Assembly: GCF_017654505.1 (NCBI RefSeq)
Contig: NW_024472221.1
Location: forward strand, 310,001-374,000
Source: Polyodon spathula
Taxonomy: Eukaryota > Chordata > Actinopteri > Acipenseriformes > Polyodontidae
Direction of reading: 5' to 3'
Length of the DNA: 64,000 nucleotides
In this document: in pieces, positions 12,072 through 23,940 of the stretch
Layout of the letters: each line of letters begins with the position of its first letter
Numbering within the stretch: position 1 is the first letter of the stretch
Notes under the pieces: generated by a model
What the model was told of the DNA's origin: nothing
Database searches by the model: none
Seen by the model: the letters and a program-made list of their open reading frames with translations, nothing else
Program-made: the position numbers and the translations under genes

Positions 12072-13572
12072 CACTGAACAAAAATATAAACGCAACATGC
12101 AACAATTTCTAAGATTTTACTGAGTTACAGTTCATATAAGGAAATCAGTCAATTTTGAAATAAATTCATTAGGTCCTAATCTATGGATTTCACATGACTG
12201 GGAATACAGATATGCATCTGTTGGTCACAGATACCTTAAAAAAAAAAAGGGTAGGGGCGTGGATCAGAAAACCAGTCAGTATCTGGTGTGACCACCATTT
12301 GCCTCATGCAGCGCGACACATCTCCTTCGCATAGAGTTGATCAGGCTGTTGATTGTGGCCTGTGGAATGTTGTCCCACTCCTCTTCAATGGCTGTGCGAA
12401 ATTGCTGGATATTGGCGGGAACTGGAACATGTTGTCGTACACGTCGTTCCACAGCATCTCAGACATGCTCAATGGGTGACATGTCTGGTGAGTATGCAGG
12501 CCATGGAAGAACTGGGACATTTTCAGCTTCCAGGAATTGTGTACAGATCCTTGTGACATGGGGCCGTGCATTATCATGCTGAAACATGAGGTGATGGCGG
12601 CAGATGAATGGCACGACAATGGGCCTCAGGATCTCGTCACGGTATCTCTGCATTCAAATTGCCATCGATAAAATGCAATTGTGTTCGTTGTCTGTAGCTT
12701 ATGCCTGCCCATACCATAACCCCACCGCCACCATGGGGCATTCTGTTCACAACGTTGACATCAGCAAACCACTCGCCCACACGACACCATACATGCTGTC
12801 TGCCATCTGCCTGGTACAGTTGAAACCGGGATTCATCCATGAAGAGCACACTTCTCCAGAGTGCCAGTGGCCATCGAGGGTGAGCATTTGCCCACTGAAG
12901 TCGGTTACGATGCCGAACTGCAGTCAGGTCAAGACCCTGGTGAGGACGACGAGCACGCAGATGAGCTTCCCTGAGATGGTTTCTGACAGTTTGTGCAGAA
13001 ATTCTTCAGTTGTGCAAACCCACAGTTTCATCAGCTGTCCAGGTGGCTGGTCTCAGACGATCTCGCATGTAAAGAAGCCGGGTGTGGAGGTCCTGGGCTG
13101 GCATGGTTATACGTGGTCTGCGGTTGTGAGGCTGTTTGGACGTACTGCCAAATTCACTAAAACGACGATGGAGGCGGCTTATGGTAGAGAAATGAACATT
13201 CAATTCTCTGGCAACAGCTCTGGTGGACATTCCTGCAGTCAGCATGCCAATTGCACGCTCCCTCAAAACTTGAGACATCTGTGGCATTGTGTTGTGTGAC
13301 AAAACTGCACATTTTAGAGTGGCCTTTTACTGTCCCCAGCACAAGGTGCACCTGTGTAATGATCATGCTGTTTAATCAGCTTCTTGATATGCCACACCTG
13401 TCAGGTGGATGGATTAGCTTGGCAAAGGAGAAATGCTCACTAACAGGGATGTAAACAAATTTGTGCACAAAATTTGAGAGAAATAAGCTTCTTGTGCGTA
13501 TGGAAAATTTCTAAGATCTTTTATTTCAGCTCATGTAACATGGGACCAACACTTTACATGTTACGCTTATAT
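12072..13572 (-). mobile_element. Decayed Tc1-like DNA transposon, family A
   Basis: The left end is TA|CACTGAACAAAAATATAAACG, a widespread vertebrate Tc1 terminus. The right end carries the matching inverted sequence CATGTTACGCTTATA but loses similarity after about 13572, so its outermost 15 or so bases are missing. Inside, on the minus strand, are all the parts of a Tc1 transposase, broken by frameshifts and stops. The length of about 1.5 kb is normal for a full element. Elements with this terminus occur in fishes, frogs and lampreys (general knowledge), consistent with horizontal spread. Confidence 0.9.
12276..13302 (-). pseudogene. Tc1 transposase, frameshifted remnant
   Basis: Reading leftwards from ATG at 13302, the first frame holds the paired-type helix-turn-helix DNA-binding region (AGMSTRAVARELNVHFSTISRL) over about 98 codons and then breaks. 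A second frame (12849-12637) carries the first catalytic aspartate block, FMDESRFQLY. A third (12653-12459) carries QHDNARPH with the second aspartate, and PAYSPDMSPIEHV with the final acidic residue of the DDE triad. A further frameshift near 12460 moves the C-terminus into the 12619-12341 frame, and the natural stop would lie at about 12276. At least three frame changes make it non-functional. In an intact element the protein would bind the terminal repeats and cut and paste the DNA at TA. Confidence 0.88.
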
Positions 13573-13614
13573 AATAGACTATTTAAAACAGAATGCAAAA
13601 TACATTTACCACTA

Positions 13615-13620
<6 letters not shown>

Positions 13621-13662
<42 letters not shown>
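13621..13662. repeat. (CA)n microsatellite
   Basis: There are 21 uninterrupted CA units, a typical polymorphic vertebrate dinucleotide tract. It lies just beyond the truncated right end of the Tc1 element. Confidence 0.95.
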
Positions 13663-13666
<4 letters not shown>

Positions 13667-15341
13667 TCTTTTTGTTTAAAGTAAGAGGGTGATGAAAAAA
13701 GAACAAGAACTTTTTCAAGTGTTGTTTTACTTCCTGCTCTGTTGTTTCACTAAGATCTTAGTCTTATCGTTGAGCTCCATGGGGGACGACACACAGTGAT
13801 CGTCTGTGCTGCTGGCATGGGAAACACTCTCCCGAACGCAGCACCTACATGCATATTCCTTCATAAACCACCTAGCATTGTTCACCCATGGGAGCGCTCT
13901 ATAAAACTGATTTAGAATGGCATTCATGGATCACAAAAGCCAGCTAATTAAAGTGGGGAAAAAAATCTAGTTTAATGGTCACTATAGCTCTTGAAATACA
14001 ACCAGTCATCAAAATAGCCTTTGATGAAGCAGAGGGTGTTGCCCTTATGAACTGCATTGAAATGTTCTGTAAAGTAATGTAATAACTAAGAGTGAATCGA
14101 CAGTTCCATGATCCTGGTTCAGCAAGGCATGAATGAGAGAATAACGACAACTGAGCTGCTGCAATATTGAGCATTAATCATGTATCCCCTTCGCTGTCTC
14201 CTATAACTAGCTTTCAGCTGAATGCACTGCTGGCTTTGAGATGCTGGCTGCCTGAAAACTTTGTTTTCCCTCTTAATTCCAAAAGATCAAGAGATGATGC
14301 AACCATACCAGTAGCATTGCAACCCTGATCCCTGTACCAACAGTCCAGTTTTTTTTTTCCTACCAGCAACTCAATATTGTTTTAAACATGCATTGTTTGC
14401 AATATGGTCGTAGACTATCGATCTGTAATTTAATTGTAAAAAACAGACTTTGCATGACCTCAGGCCCTACATTTTAGAGTGACTGTGGTAGAAAATGAAA
14501 GCTGCTGCAATGTGTCGCCACAGTCTAGCTGTAGTATAAGCATCTTCCCAGTGCCTCCATGATGCAGTGCCCAGCGGACTCCGCTGCAAGGTGAACACAG
14601 GGGAGCTCAGCTGGGAATCAGATCTGCACAGTCCAGAGCAATGGATCAGACAGTGTGAGAACTTGAGTGAAAACCTCGACTGCAACAGCACATCAACACC
14701 ATTTACTCTAGTACCGGTGCAGTTACCTGGGTGTCCAAAGAGCTTGGGAGCGGTAGTTGATTTTAAAACTTGCTAATCCAATAGAACTATTAATGACTGT
14801 ATTATTATTATTGTCATTACTATATTTTGCTGGGGTCAGGTGTCCATACACACATTTTCAAAAGCGCTTGTCCAAGTTTCATAAGAAGAGTACCTGAAGG
14901 AAGGTTTTAATGGAAAACCTGCTGAACGCTACCAATCGAAACGCAATGGAGAAACACATCTTTGGGGGATGAAACTAACGGCTCATCGCGTACTCAATGA
15001 TTGCATAGCGTATAAACACAATACGTGGGCAGGCTGTATTGGTGCACAATGTATTCAGTCGTGTGCAAAGTTATTAGAACACCCCATTGCCTCTGTAGTT
15101 TTGATTTGTTGTGCAGATGAAATCAAACCACTGGAACTGAAAATCTTGGAAAATTGTCAAAATATGCAAATTATTGATTGTCTGATTTAATTGATGGCTA
15201 TAGTAGGCCACGTGCAATTCATTTAAAATAGTAAGAGAAAAGGAACACATTGACGCAAGTGGTAAAATGCATGAGACTTTTTAGAAGTTGTTTAAAAGTC
15301 TAATTAAAGCACAAAGTGGGCTAGCATTTACACACATAATA
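13663..15341. other. Spacer with no recognisable feature
   Basis: I see nothing supportable here beyond chance open frames of 66-76 codons on both strands. Confidence 0.5.
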
Positions 15342-15580
15342 ATTTTTATATAGCACCTTTCATAGTGGACCACAATCACAGCACTTTACAAGATGCAAGA
15401 CTAGGGTGTATGAACAGTGCATCGGCTGCAAAGTCACTTACCACAGCATCTCACCCCAAAGATGAAGCACAAGGAAGTTAAATGACTTGCTCAGGGTCAC
15501 ACAATGAGTCAATGACTCAGCTGTAATTTGAACCAGGTACCTACTGGCTACAAGCCTGTTTCTTTAACCACTGGACCACA
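15342..15580 (-). mobile_element. tRNA-derived SINE with MIR-like core, copy 1
   Basis: Read on the minus strand, the element starts with GTGGTCCAGTGGTTAAAG (A-box-like) and has CTGGTTCAAAT near a B-box position, so its head derives from a tRNA. The middle reads TGTGTGACCCTGAGCAAGTC, resembling the core of MIR/CORE-type SINEs. It ends in a LINE-like tail, GGTCCACTATGAAAGGTGCT, followed by an A/T-rich end. A second copy lies at 55671-55906 and a tail fragment at 49060-49118. It would be transcribed by RNA polymerase III and moved by a partner LINE. Confidence 0.8.
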
Positions 15581-18573
15581 CATGAGTGCCTATTGTTTTG
15601 CTGATAATTGACCAAAAATTGAATTTTTCAAAGGATTTCAAAGGATATAATGACACATCTTGAGGTGTTCTGATAAACTTGCACACTGCTGTGTAAGTGG
15701 ATCTTCAATAAAGAGAAGCAGAACCATTTTGGATATCTGTAGTTACAGTATTAACTTAACCTTGATATTCCATGCAGTCCCTTCCTTGGAGTCCTGACAG
15801 ATCTGGAGTTGTGACCCTGGAGCTCCTGTTGAAGGGCAGGCTGCCAAAGCCAGCTGGCCTGCCTTGTGGTGAAGGGGCCCCTCTCTGCCACTCCCACCTG
15901 TGCGCAGCTCCACTCGCGCTCTCTATAGCTGGCAGAGGGTCCTTCAAGAATGCTGCTCCTGTTTCTCTTCCTGCTGACTGATCACAAATAAGGCTTGGTT
16001 TCTGATAAACAATTTAGCAAATAAAGTCAAGTATAGACTCTGTCCATACAGAGGAAGGCAAGAACCCGAACATGGCTGACTGATTTAGTTTGTCGACCTC
16101 TGGGAGGCGAACGTATGTCAACAATTTTCTTTTTTTAATTCATTCCCTTTTTGGGACATCCTTGTCGATGGGGAAATAATGGAGCTGGCCACACTAGATT
16201 TTTAAAGATAACCGATTGTGATGAAAGTCTGTCTGTGCGTCCGCCTGTACGTATGTTATGTCTACGTTTTACATTATTATTTGTTTAATTAGCAGACGCC
16301 AGATGCAGGTCAGAGGGATTATACATTTCCATGTCACTGATCACTCCAAACTGTATCTTAAGCTGTGACGGGGGGGGGGTGAATGTCACTAACAAACATG
16401 TTATTACTTGTATTATGTGGCTAATAACAACTGCTAGTCCTGTTGAGAGTCGACTGCTGCCCTTTTATTTATCGCACTTGCTCTCGTGCTGTATGTCTTT
16501 TTATTACATCCCAGTGATTCAGCATTAACAAAGTGGCGAGGTAACCCATTCTATACCCTCTGGGGCTCCTAAAAAAAATCAACAAACAGAAGAGTTGTCA
16601 TCACTTCTTGTAAAAGAACAACACAGTGACTGTGCAAGTCGCACCTGTTTGTGTTCTTTCAGGAAAACAAGAAGGACCGCCATTCGTTATCTCTTCAAAA
16701 AAAAACAAAACATGCAACCTGCAAATAACCAACTGGCAGCAGGGCATTGCATAGCTGGTCTGGATTTTAAAATCCTTCAGATTTAAAAAGTCTATTTTGG
16801 ATTTTCATCGAGAATGGCTGCAGAGAGTCGCTTGCTGATTGAGATGCTGGTTCTTCACACGGACGGGTGATAGCGAAGCAGCCGTCAAGTCATTTCTTCA
16901 GATATTGAGAGAATTGACAGCCACTGAAAAGGCAGTTTGTGGGTTGCATCTCAGAGGTGATGTGTCTAAATGAAGGGATGATCAAACCATTACCTCACAC
17001 TCTCGAGTTGAACTGAACTAAACAACTATGCACCAAACTTAATATAAACCAGACAGATGAAATATACAAGATACTACACTTTTGCTAACGCATAGAGGGC
17101 CATTGCTAGAGTGTGCAGCTTATAGAACTCCCCTCAATTATCATACACGTGTGTCGTGAAGTCAGCACCACCTAAAATAACTTAACACCTGATTGATCTA
17201 AACTGTGGTATTTGGATACAAAAACAATTAACAGGACTATTTCTAATCCTTTTTGCACCAGTGAAGCTCTCTAGAGTTTACTGCTAAACTTTACCTAAAA
17301 GTTTGGGAAGGAGAGAAAAGGCCATTCGGCCCATCAAGGATCGTCTCCTTGTTAGCACAGCATTCACCCCTTCAGTGATGTTTCAAAGTTAAGAAAGTTG
17401 AATAGAAATTAAAAAAAAGGTGAGCAGAGCTGTGAAAAGGGTAAATGTCAACTGCGCTTCTAAAAGGTATACTAATGCAAAATTGATTCTGCTCGGTCTG
17501 AAATCCACACGACTGATTTCCTTGTATTGAATTTGATGGCTCAGAGAGCCCAAAACTCAATAAAATCTCCAGTTGTGTGAGACTTAAGTTGCAGTGTGCT
17601 GTGATTGCATTTCTGTTTAGATGTGTAATTTCTCCATAGGGATGGGAGAATACTTGACCTGGTTTTGTATCGCTTTATCGGTTTATAGTGTTTGAAGAGG
17701 CAGCAGGTGAGTATTTTACAGTACATTGCTAGCTACCACACTCGCCTTCCTTTTCAAGCAAGCAGTCCTTCGTGTTTCAAAAGCACACTTGCAAATGTTT
17801 GTTTCAAACCCCCACTATTATTAGCTTTGACATTTTCCATACGCAGGTGGATCCTCTGGGAGCCCCAGGTAGTTTAATGGTCCATGAAGCAAGCCTGAAA
17901 CGGCAGAGGACTATAGAGCGCACATATTGTTCCCTGACTGCATTAATCAGTGGGATCACTATGCAAAGGCGCACCCATTGTCTATTGCACCCCTTGCCTT
18001 ATTTTTAAAGCTGACCTAAAACGGGCACAAATATCATGGTGTGCCCATGGTGTTCCATAGAGATACATAAATATTCATTTATGTAGTGATTTAGTTTTTT
18101 TTTAAATAACTATGCGCAAACCCTTATCATTTTGTATATTTGAATGCACGGTACAGGAGAATGCCGCATGTTAAATACTGCACTGAAGCATGGATGAAAC
18201 ACACGTCACAATGAAGGCGGATGGGGTTTTTGTCTCTCTCTAACCCTTTTTGTTTGTCATTCCATTATCATTTTTAGGAATTCTATGCGTCACTGAACCA
18301 CATTACTCACAGAGACAGTGATTAATCCTAGAGCTCTCTGCAAGCAACAAGTCTTAAAGCTGATCCAAGCAAACCAGAAACGCAGCCTCTGTTATCCAAT
18401 AGACCAATGGTTTAGCTCCAATCAACTCCCCAGTAATTCTTTAACTTGGTTATCTTTCTCTACTGTGAGTATAGTGTTTGTGTAAGAATGAGCTTTAAAA
18501 AGGCAGTACCCCCCCTTCCACCCAGGAGTAAATTCAGAAAGGAGCTTCATCATGCTGTGCTAATACTCTAGAC
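15581..18573. other. Spacer with only minor repeat content
   Basis: The segment contains a GC-rich patch at 15770-15985 that is open on both strands but has no recognised domain, a G run at 16369-16379, and the CR1-like scrap at 17301-17370. I see no gene. Confidence 0.5.
17301..17370. repeat. CR1-like LINE 3'-end scrap
   Basis: GGCCATTCGGCCCATCAAGG is the hallmark of a CR1-like LINE end common in fishes. The same motif, diverged, opens the longer copy at 46515. Only about 70 bp remain here. Confidence 0.6.
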
Positions 18574-18745
18574 TAGTGGTACTCAACTCTGGCCCTTGAA
18601 ATCCAATCAAATCCAGGTTTTTACTCCAAGCAGGTTCTAATGTTGGTAATTGAAGCTGCTAAGAGGCAATTAACTAATTTAGGACCTGCTTGGAATACAG
18701 ACCAGGACTAGAATGGATTTTGAGGGCCAGAGTTGAGCAACACTG
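18574..18745. mobile_element. Non-autonomous hAT element with intact 8-bp target duplication
   Basis: CTCTAGAC occurs directly on both sides (18566-18573 and 18746-18753). The left terminus is TAGTGGTACTCAACTCTGGC. The right terminus in reverse complement is CAGTGTTGCTCAACTCTGGC, so about 30 bp form inverted repeats of the hAT type (CAGTGGTTCTCAAC-like). The 172-bp body is AT-rich and non-coding. Mobility would depend on a hAT transposase made elsewhere. Confidence 0.88.
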
Positions 18746-18970
18746 CTCTAGACTAATTCAAACCTTCTGGGATTATCGATTTCTTTGGGGCACTGATGGT
18801 AATCTGTGCTGTAATAAAACATTTTTAATGTTTTTGATGCGGCTATATCTTTTTGCACACCTATCATAGAATTACGCTATTGAAGTTTGCTCTCAGCATG
18901 CATTTCATTAGGATAACCTGGTTTCCAGGGCAGTTAAAATGACCTGGGTTAGGATTAACAACCAGCGTAG

Positions 18971-19296
18971 AGCTATGGCCAAAAGGTTTTGCATCACTGA
19001 GACATATAATTAAAAAAAAGACAACTGTATGAACATCATTTAGATCTTTTATTTAACATCATGTAATCAAAGAAACCACCAAATGATATCGCAAAAGTCT
19101 ACCAGAAGCCTTGATAGTAGTACAGCATTTCATGTTACGTTTCGAAATGCCACATTATTAAATTTGTCATATGGAAAACTACAAAGCGGTAATTCAATAT
19201 GTTAACATAACATTATTCAGCAGCTTTCATTTGACTTTAGGATGCAAAATGAGTTAATTCTATAGGATGAGGCAAAACTTGTACCCCCGGCTGTAC
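18971..19296 (+). mobile_element. Tc1/mariner-type MITE (AGCTATGGCCAAAAG family), copy 1
   Basis: The left end reads AGCTATGGCCAAAAGGTTTT and GCATCACTGAGACAT. The right end carries the diverged inverse, GGATGAGGCAAAACTTGTAC. Internal landmarks are GATCTTTTATTTAACATCAT and CATATGGAAAACTACAAAG. The same order occurs in the copies at 27288-27625 (opposite orientation) and 57232-57479. It is non-coding. Confidence 0.82.
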
Positions 19297-22200
19297 ACAG
19301 CACTCAATAACGAGACTTTGAAACAAAAGAACAAAAGAAAACCAGTGGGGGGAAATGAGATGCATTGAAGTGGCAGGCGGGCAGGTTTCAGGAAGGGTCT
19401 CTACGCTTGAGTCTCGAGCACCTGTACACCTGAATCTACCCCAGTGCAATGTGCACAGGAGAGAGACTGTGGCTTTACATTTCACTGCGTCTCTGTAATG
19501 GGGAACAGGTTCTGTTTCTCATGCTTCCATTGAGCAATTCATGATCACAGTTAAATACTTTGAAATGATGGTCGTATAGTGGATACTCTACTACATTGCA
19601 GTAGATCTATAGTAATAACAAAAAGAACAGTGTTGAAATCCTTCTTGAATTGCAGCTGTAGGGTACCTAATTTTATTTAAACCCTGCACTTCGGAAATCA
19701 ACTGAAATTATGGCCTGCAAGTGCTGATTCTTGCAATTTTAAACAAAGTAAAAGATGGAATGTGCATTGTATTACTCATTTAGTTTTTGATGCATTTAAT
19801 TTTTTTTTAAGGTTCTAATTAAGAGAACGGGGACCCTTCTGTGCCTGTCTGTCACTGTCTACACGGCAAACTGATTTGATTTTGCAACTCTTTTACAAAC
19901 AGAGCTACCCTTCTATTGACCTGTCAGGTTGCATTTGACTATAAACAAATAAACTCTTGTTTTCATACAAATATTTGACCCTTTCAGGTACTGTGCCATT
20001 AGCACGCGATTGATCGGCACCCTCTGTATGTGTGTGCACTGGTTTTATTAGTAGTTCCTTAAATAAAAGTTGTATTTTAACTTTTTTTCCCCCTGCGGTG
20101 TGCAGGGATATAAAACTTGCAGTGTTTTTAAGCTTGTCTGCTTAAGAGTGAGAAGGTCATTCCCATATGGTATTTTATGACTGTTTAATAGAGGCACTGT
20201 CGTTGCAATGATTCTATACTAAGGGACCTGCAATGCAGTGGTGTAGTGGAGCCGGAACACGGGTCTGGTATGATTTTCTGTAGGCAGCAGTTGTGTAATC
20301 AAGCATAGGCAAACTAAGTTACATGACATCTTCCACACAACTGTTTGATTCAGCCAGTGATCCTTGATGCAATGCAAACTTCCTCTATCACAAACTACTA
20401 CTTTAAGAAGGGTAAAAATGCTGACGAAGATGACTGTGTGGAAATTAGATAAACGCCTTACCTGTTATGTGTGACTAGTTCAGCATACTAATAAAATGTG
20501 AATTTGTATAATAATTCAAGAAAATCTATATTTTGGTGGTGTTCCAGTACCTTCAGATTTAGGACCACACCTCTGCTGCAATTCGAGCCACTGGTGCTAT
20601 TGGTAATGCTAGTGTACTCGATTGGTGACACATAGCAATAGTACTTTCCTTAGGGAGATTACTTAGGGAATCTTGTAGGATTTCATAATGTTTTTGCTGT
20701 AATGGTGTTAGACAGGCTGGCTTCCTTCCTTGCTTGCTTGCTGGCTAGTGCTCAACAACCTGTACCCCAGTTGGTAAACCGATTGGATGTATATGCAGTG
20801 TGTATCCAGTCAGTAAGTTCTGAAATCGGTCTAGGTTACCGGGAGACCCTGCCAGTGAGAAGGCTGCTCATTAAGCAAATGACACAGAGGACCCTGGGTA
20901 GCAGCACAATGTATAATTCACCCTCACTCAAGGACAGGGGTTGTACAGCTAGTCAGGTAATGAGGTTCAAAGAATAATTCGAGAGACTGTTAGGCTAGAG
21001 AGAGTTCTAATGAGGGGGTAGAGTCTACGATCGACCTGGATATGAAAGCTGTTTTATTCAGAGAGGCAGTGCTGTTTTGTGAGGCTCATAGTATCCTGGA
21101 AATTGTGGTAGTAGTTAACAAAATAACGAATCCATTAACTGTAAAAGTTTTTCATTTAGCAACCCTGTATTTTAATAAAGCATCATATCTACACTACACT
21201 CGCAGGCCTTGCTTTTTGACTAGTCTTGCACTTGTATATCTATTTCAACTGGGGTGTGAAACTCTCCCCACCCCTTCAGGGTGTCAGTAACCAATCAGCT
21301 ACTCCCCTTGATGACTGGCATGCTTTCAGCCAGTAAGATGCTTTGACCCTGAAGAAACGGCTGAGGTGAAATGATCTGGGACGTGAAGCAGTCACAGATG
21401 TCCTGAAAGGCGAGCAGACTGAAAACCCGCGTGTTGCACCTTCAACAGCTGTTGTATGCTGCTAATGGAAGCACATGACAGATTCATGTTAGCTTCACCC
21501 ATTTTTAAGAAAGCAATTATAAAGTTTGCATGCTCGTTCATGCACAATGTGAAGTGTGTGCCATCTTTTTCAGCTTTTCTTGTTTGCCAACAATGATAGC
21601 AGCAAGACCACAATTAAAATGTGGTCTTGCCTGTACACACTTACTGCTTTGGGTCACAACTGTCATGCATTTTCAGTCCAGGTTTGTTAGACGTCAAATC
21701 TGTAATGTAAAAAAAAACAACAACAACACAGCGTACAAACAAACAAGAACACCATGAAGCATCGGGCCCTGTGCTGCTAAGCCTGGAATCAACACTTCAA
21801 AGTTCTGAAAAAAAAGACTCAAAGACGATGCCTGGGTTACTCCAGTTCAGTGTGGTGTGTGCATGTAGGAAAAGATACACGTCTGTGCTTTAGCTGTCTG
21901 TGTAGGCGTTTGTGAGGGAAATCTATTTAATTTTAAAATAGATTGCAGGGCTGAGAGCGCGGCACGGCAGGTCTTGACTCAGTGAGTGAGTGAGGCTGTG
22001 AATAATGCATGAGGATTAGAAATGAGCTGGATAGAGCGTCTGCTAATGTAACCATTTCAAGCTTCGTAGCGCAATATAAATCAGAAAGAATTTGAGAAAC
22101 GCTCTGAAATGGTGAGAACTGGTCCACCCTTCTCTTCTTGTGAAGAGGTTTCTGTTATTTGCTTTTATTTCATTTCAGTTTGGAATATGCAGATCTTTCA

Positions 22201-22349
22201 AAGACAAGGCAAAACAAATAAAGGTTACTCCTACTTCTTGGTATTAAATCACTTCCTGTGCTTTAGCACAGTATCGCACCAATGGTCTAGCTGGCCATAT
22301 GACCACAGCAAGTGATACCAGGAAGAAACAGATTGTTCTTGGAAAATGT
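19297..22349. other. Spacer with no recognisable gene
   Basis: Open frames of up to 91 codons (for example 20702-20977 on +) show no family signature, and no clear repeat is visible. The stretch may still contain old diverged transposon sequence that only a library search would show. Confidence 0.45.
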
Positions 22350-22490
22350 ATTTATACAGATATTTCAAAGACAAACACTATAGGTGGAAATGCATTCCTG
22401 CTTCCTGGAACCTCATTTATTCATGGGCACTAGTTCAGACTGACTGACAAAGACACTGGCTGAAACGTTTGTCTTCTTCACTTTGATTCG
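22350..22490 (+). repeat. Retroelement-end-like repeat with hammerhead-like terminus, copy 3
   Basis: The first 100 bp match 2390-2477 in block order (CAAAGACAAA, TTCCTGG, CTAGTTCAGACTGACT). It continues into ACTGACAAAGACACTGGCTG and GAAACGTTTGTCTTCTTCAC. The hammerhead core CUGANGA has become CUGACAA, while GAAAC is intact. Confidence 0.4.
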
Positions 22491-23535
22491 AATGTTTATG
22501 GATGGTGCAGTTCAAACTCACTCCAATGCTCTTAGTGCTGTCAGACCATGTGGCCTAGAGCAGAGGAACCAGGATGCAGCAGCTTATTTATAGAGTTTTA
22601 CTTGATGCAATTAATGTAAAAGTGAAGACCCACAAGGGTCTCTACCCAGTAAAAGGGAAACCAGTGTGTAATAACATTTACTGCCCACATGGAAACTCAT
22701 ATGGGGAAACCTGCAACAGTTTTATCTCATCGTGACACTGGAGTTTTACCACATTGTTGCAATATGTTACATGATAACAGTAAAGGATCAAACAGAAACG
22801 TGTGGACGATGAAAATAATGTCTTATAGTTTATCAATTACAAAAGTACAAGCAGACTAAAGCCATAAACAAGCAAACACATCCCTTTGTGGGTGGTTATT
22901 TTCAAATGCAGCGCAAGTCAAATATTTACTGAAAAATACTATTTTATTAGCTAAATATATTGGTATTTGTGAAAGAGGTGCGTGTACAACAAGACAAACT
23001 AGAGCTTGTCAGCCTGGATCGGTATGTTTATGCTTGAGCAATGCTTCTTTGCACAATAACGTGAATGATTCTTCAATGGACAGCAATGCACATTCTTTCT
23101 AAACACATCTAGGCAGGACACAGGATGCTGAAAACACTTGCAGCATTGGAAGACTGCAGATTACAGTAAACGACTGCAGCTAACTATCTGGAATGTCAGA
23201 TATTTTTCGCCGAACGGTCATGATAAGACGTAAATTGTTTCCTTAGTTAGGTGTGACACAACAATTTCTGTAGTCTGTCAGATTTATTTATTTATTCTAA
23301 AACAGAATTTACCTAAATCTCATGTCCCTTACACTCGGCTGTTAACCTGAAACACAGAGCCGGTTTTCCCAGCGCTTTACAATGATAATCCAGTGCATTG
23401 TGCTGCATTATTTTGTGCGTATCTTTATTTAATATGCCTCCTTTGGTTGGTTGGCACGGGTGTTCCACTTTTCATATAGCACATCAGCACATTATCACTT
23501 ATTCTTGCTCCATTTCCTTTTTGGGGTTTGGTACA
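22491..23535. other. Spacer, no recognisable feature
   Basis: I see nothing supportable in this AT-rich stretch. Confidence 0.45.
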
Positions 23536-23571
23536 CTGAAGAAGACACAAGCCAAACCATTTGTTTACTTG
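23536..23571 (+). repeat. Degenerate hammerhead-like dispersed repeat, copy 4
   Basis: It reads CTGAAGAAGACACAAGCC, then AAACCATTTGTTTACTTGA. The CUGANGA box is intact. The GAAAC box has lost its G, and the following ACGUUUGUC is mutated. Confidence 0.4.
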
Positions 23572-23593
23572 ATAGAGTGTCTTAAACTTTAGG

Positions 23594-23672
23594 GATGCAA
23601 ATGAGACTCCGGTTGCACAGCAGTTTCATTCAGTAGGAGCTTGATTTGCCGCAGTGAAACCAGGAGGGAAGA
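23594..23672 (+). mobile_element. CAGGGRTGGAA-family transposon, partial
   Basis: GGGATGCAAATGAGACTCCG and TTGCACAGCAGTTTCATTCA align with the left arm of the copies at 3539, 41478 and 50788. The right arm is not recognisable. Confidence 0.45.
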
Positions 23673-23867
23673 TTTGGATTTTTTTTAATCAAAATTCGTA
23701 GCAAATGAGACACAGATAACTTAAACAGCAAATTTGCATGGGTATTAAATATGATTTATCAAGTGAATCTAAACAGCATGATGAATATATTCGTTACAAT
23801 GACTCTGATATTTCACACCCATACCAAGCTGTTGTTTTTCACAACTATATCTTTTAGTAGTTTTATT

Positions 23868-23870
<3 letters not shown>

Positions 23871-23937
<67 letters not shown>
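23871..23937. repeat. (TA)n microsatellite
   Basis: This is an almost pure TA tract of about 67 bp. Confidence 0.95.

Positions 23938-23940
<3 letters not shown>

Noticed and set aside
12604..13299. A 231-codon open frame on +, the longest in the window
   Set aside because: It is the antisense shadow of the Tc1 transposase remnant on the minus strand, whose DDE and helix-turn-helix motifs are clear.
15756..15985. A GC-rich patch open on both strands (69 and 63 codons)
   Set aside because: Neither translation resembles a known protein, and open frames on both strands are expected where stop codons are rare because of GC content.
22443..22483. A second functional hammerhead ribozyme
   Set aside because: The CUGANGA box is mutated to CUGACAA and stem II does not pair, so it is at most a decayed relative.
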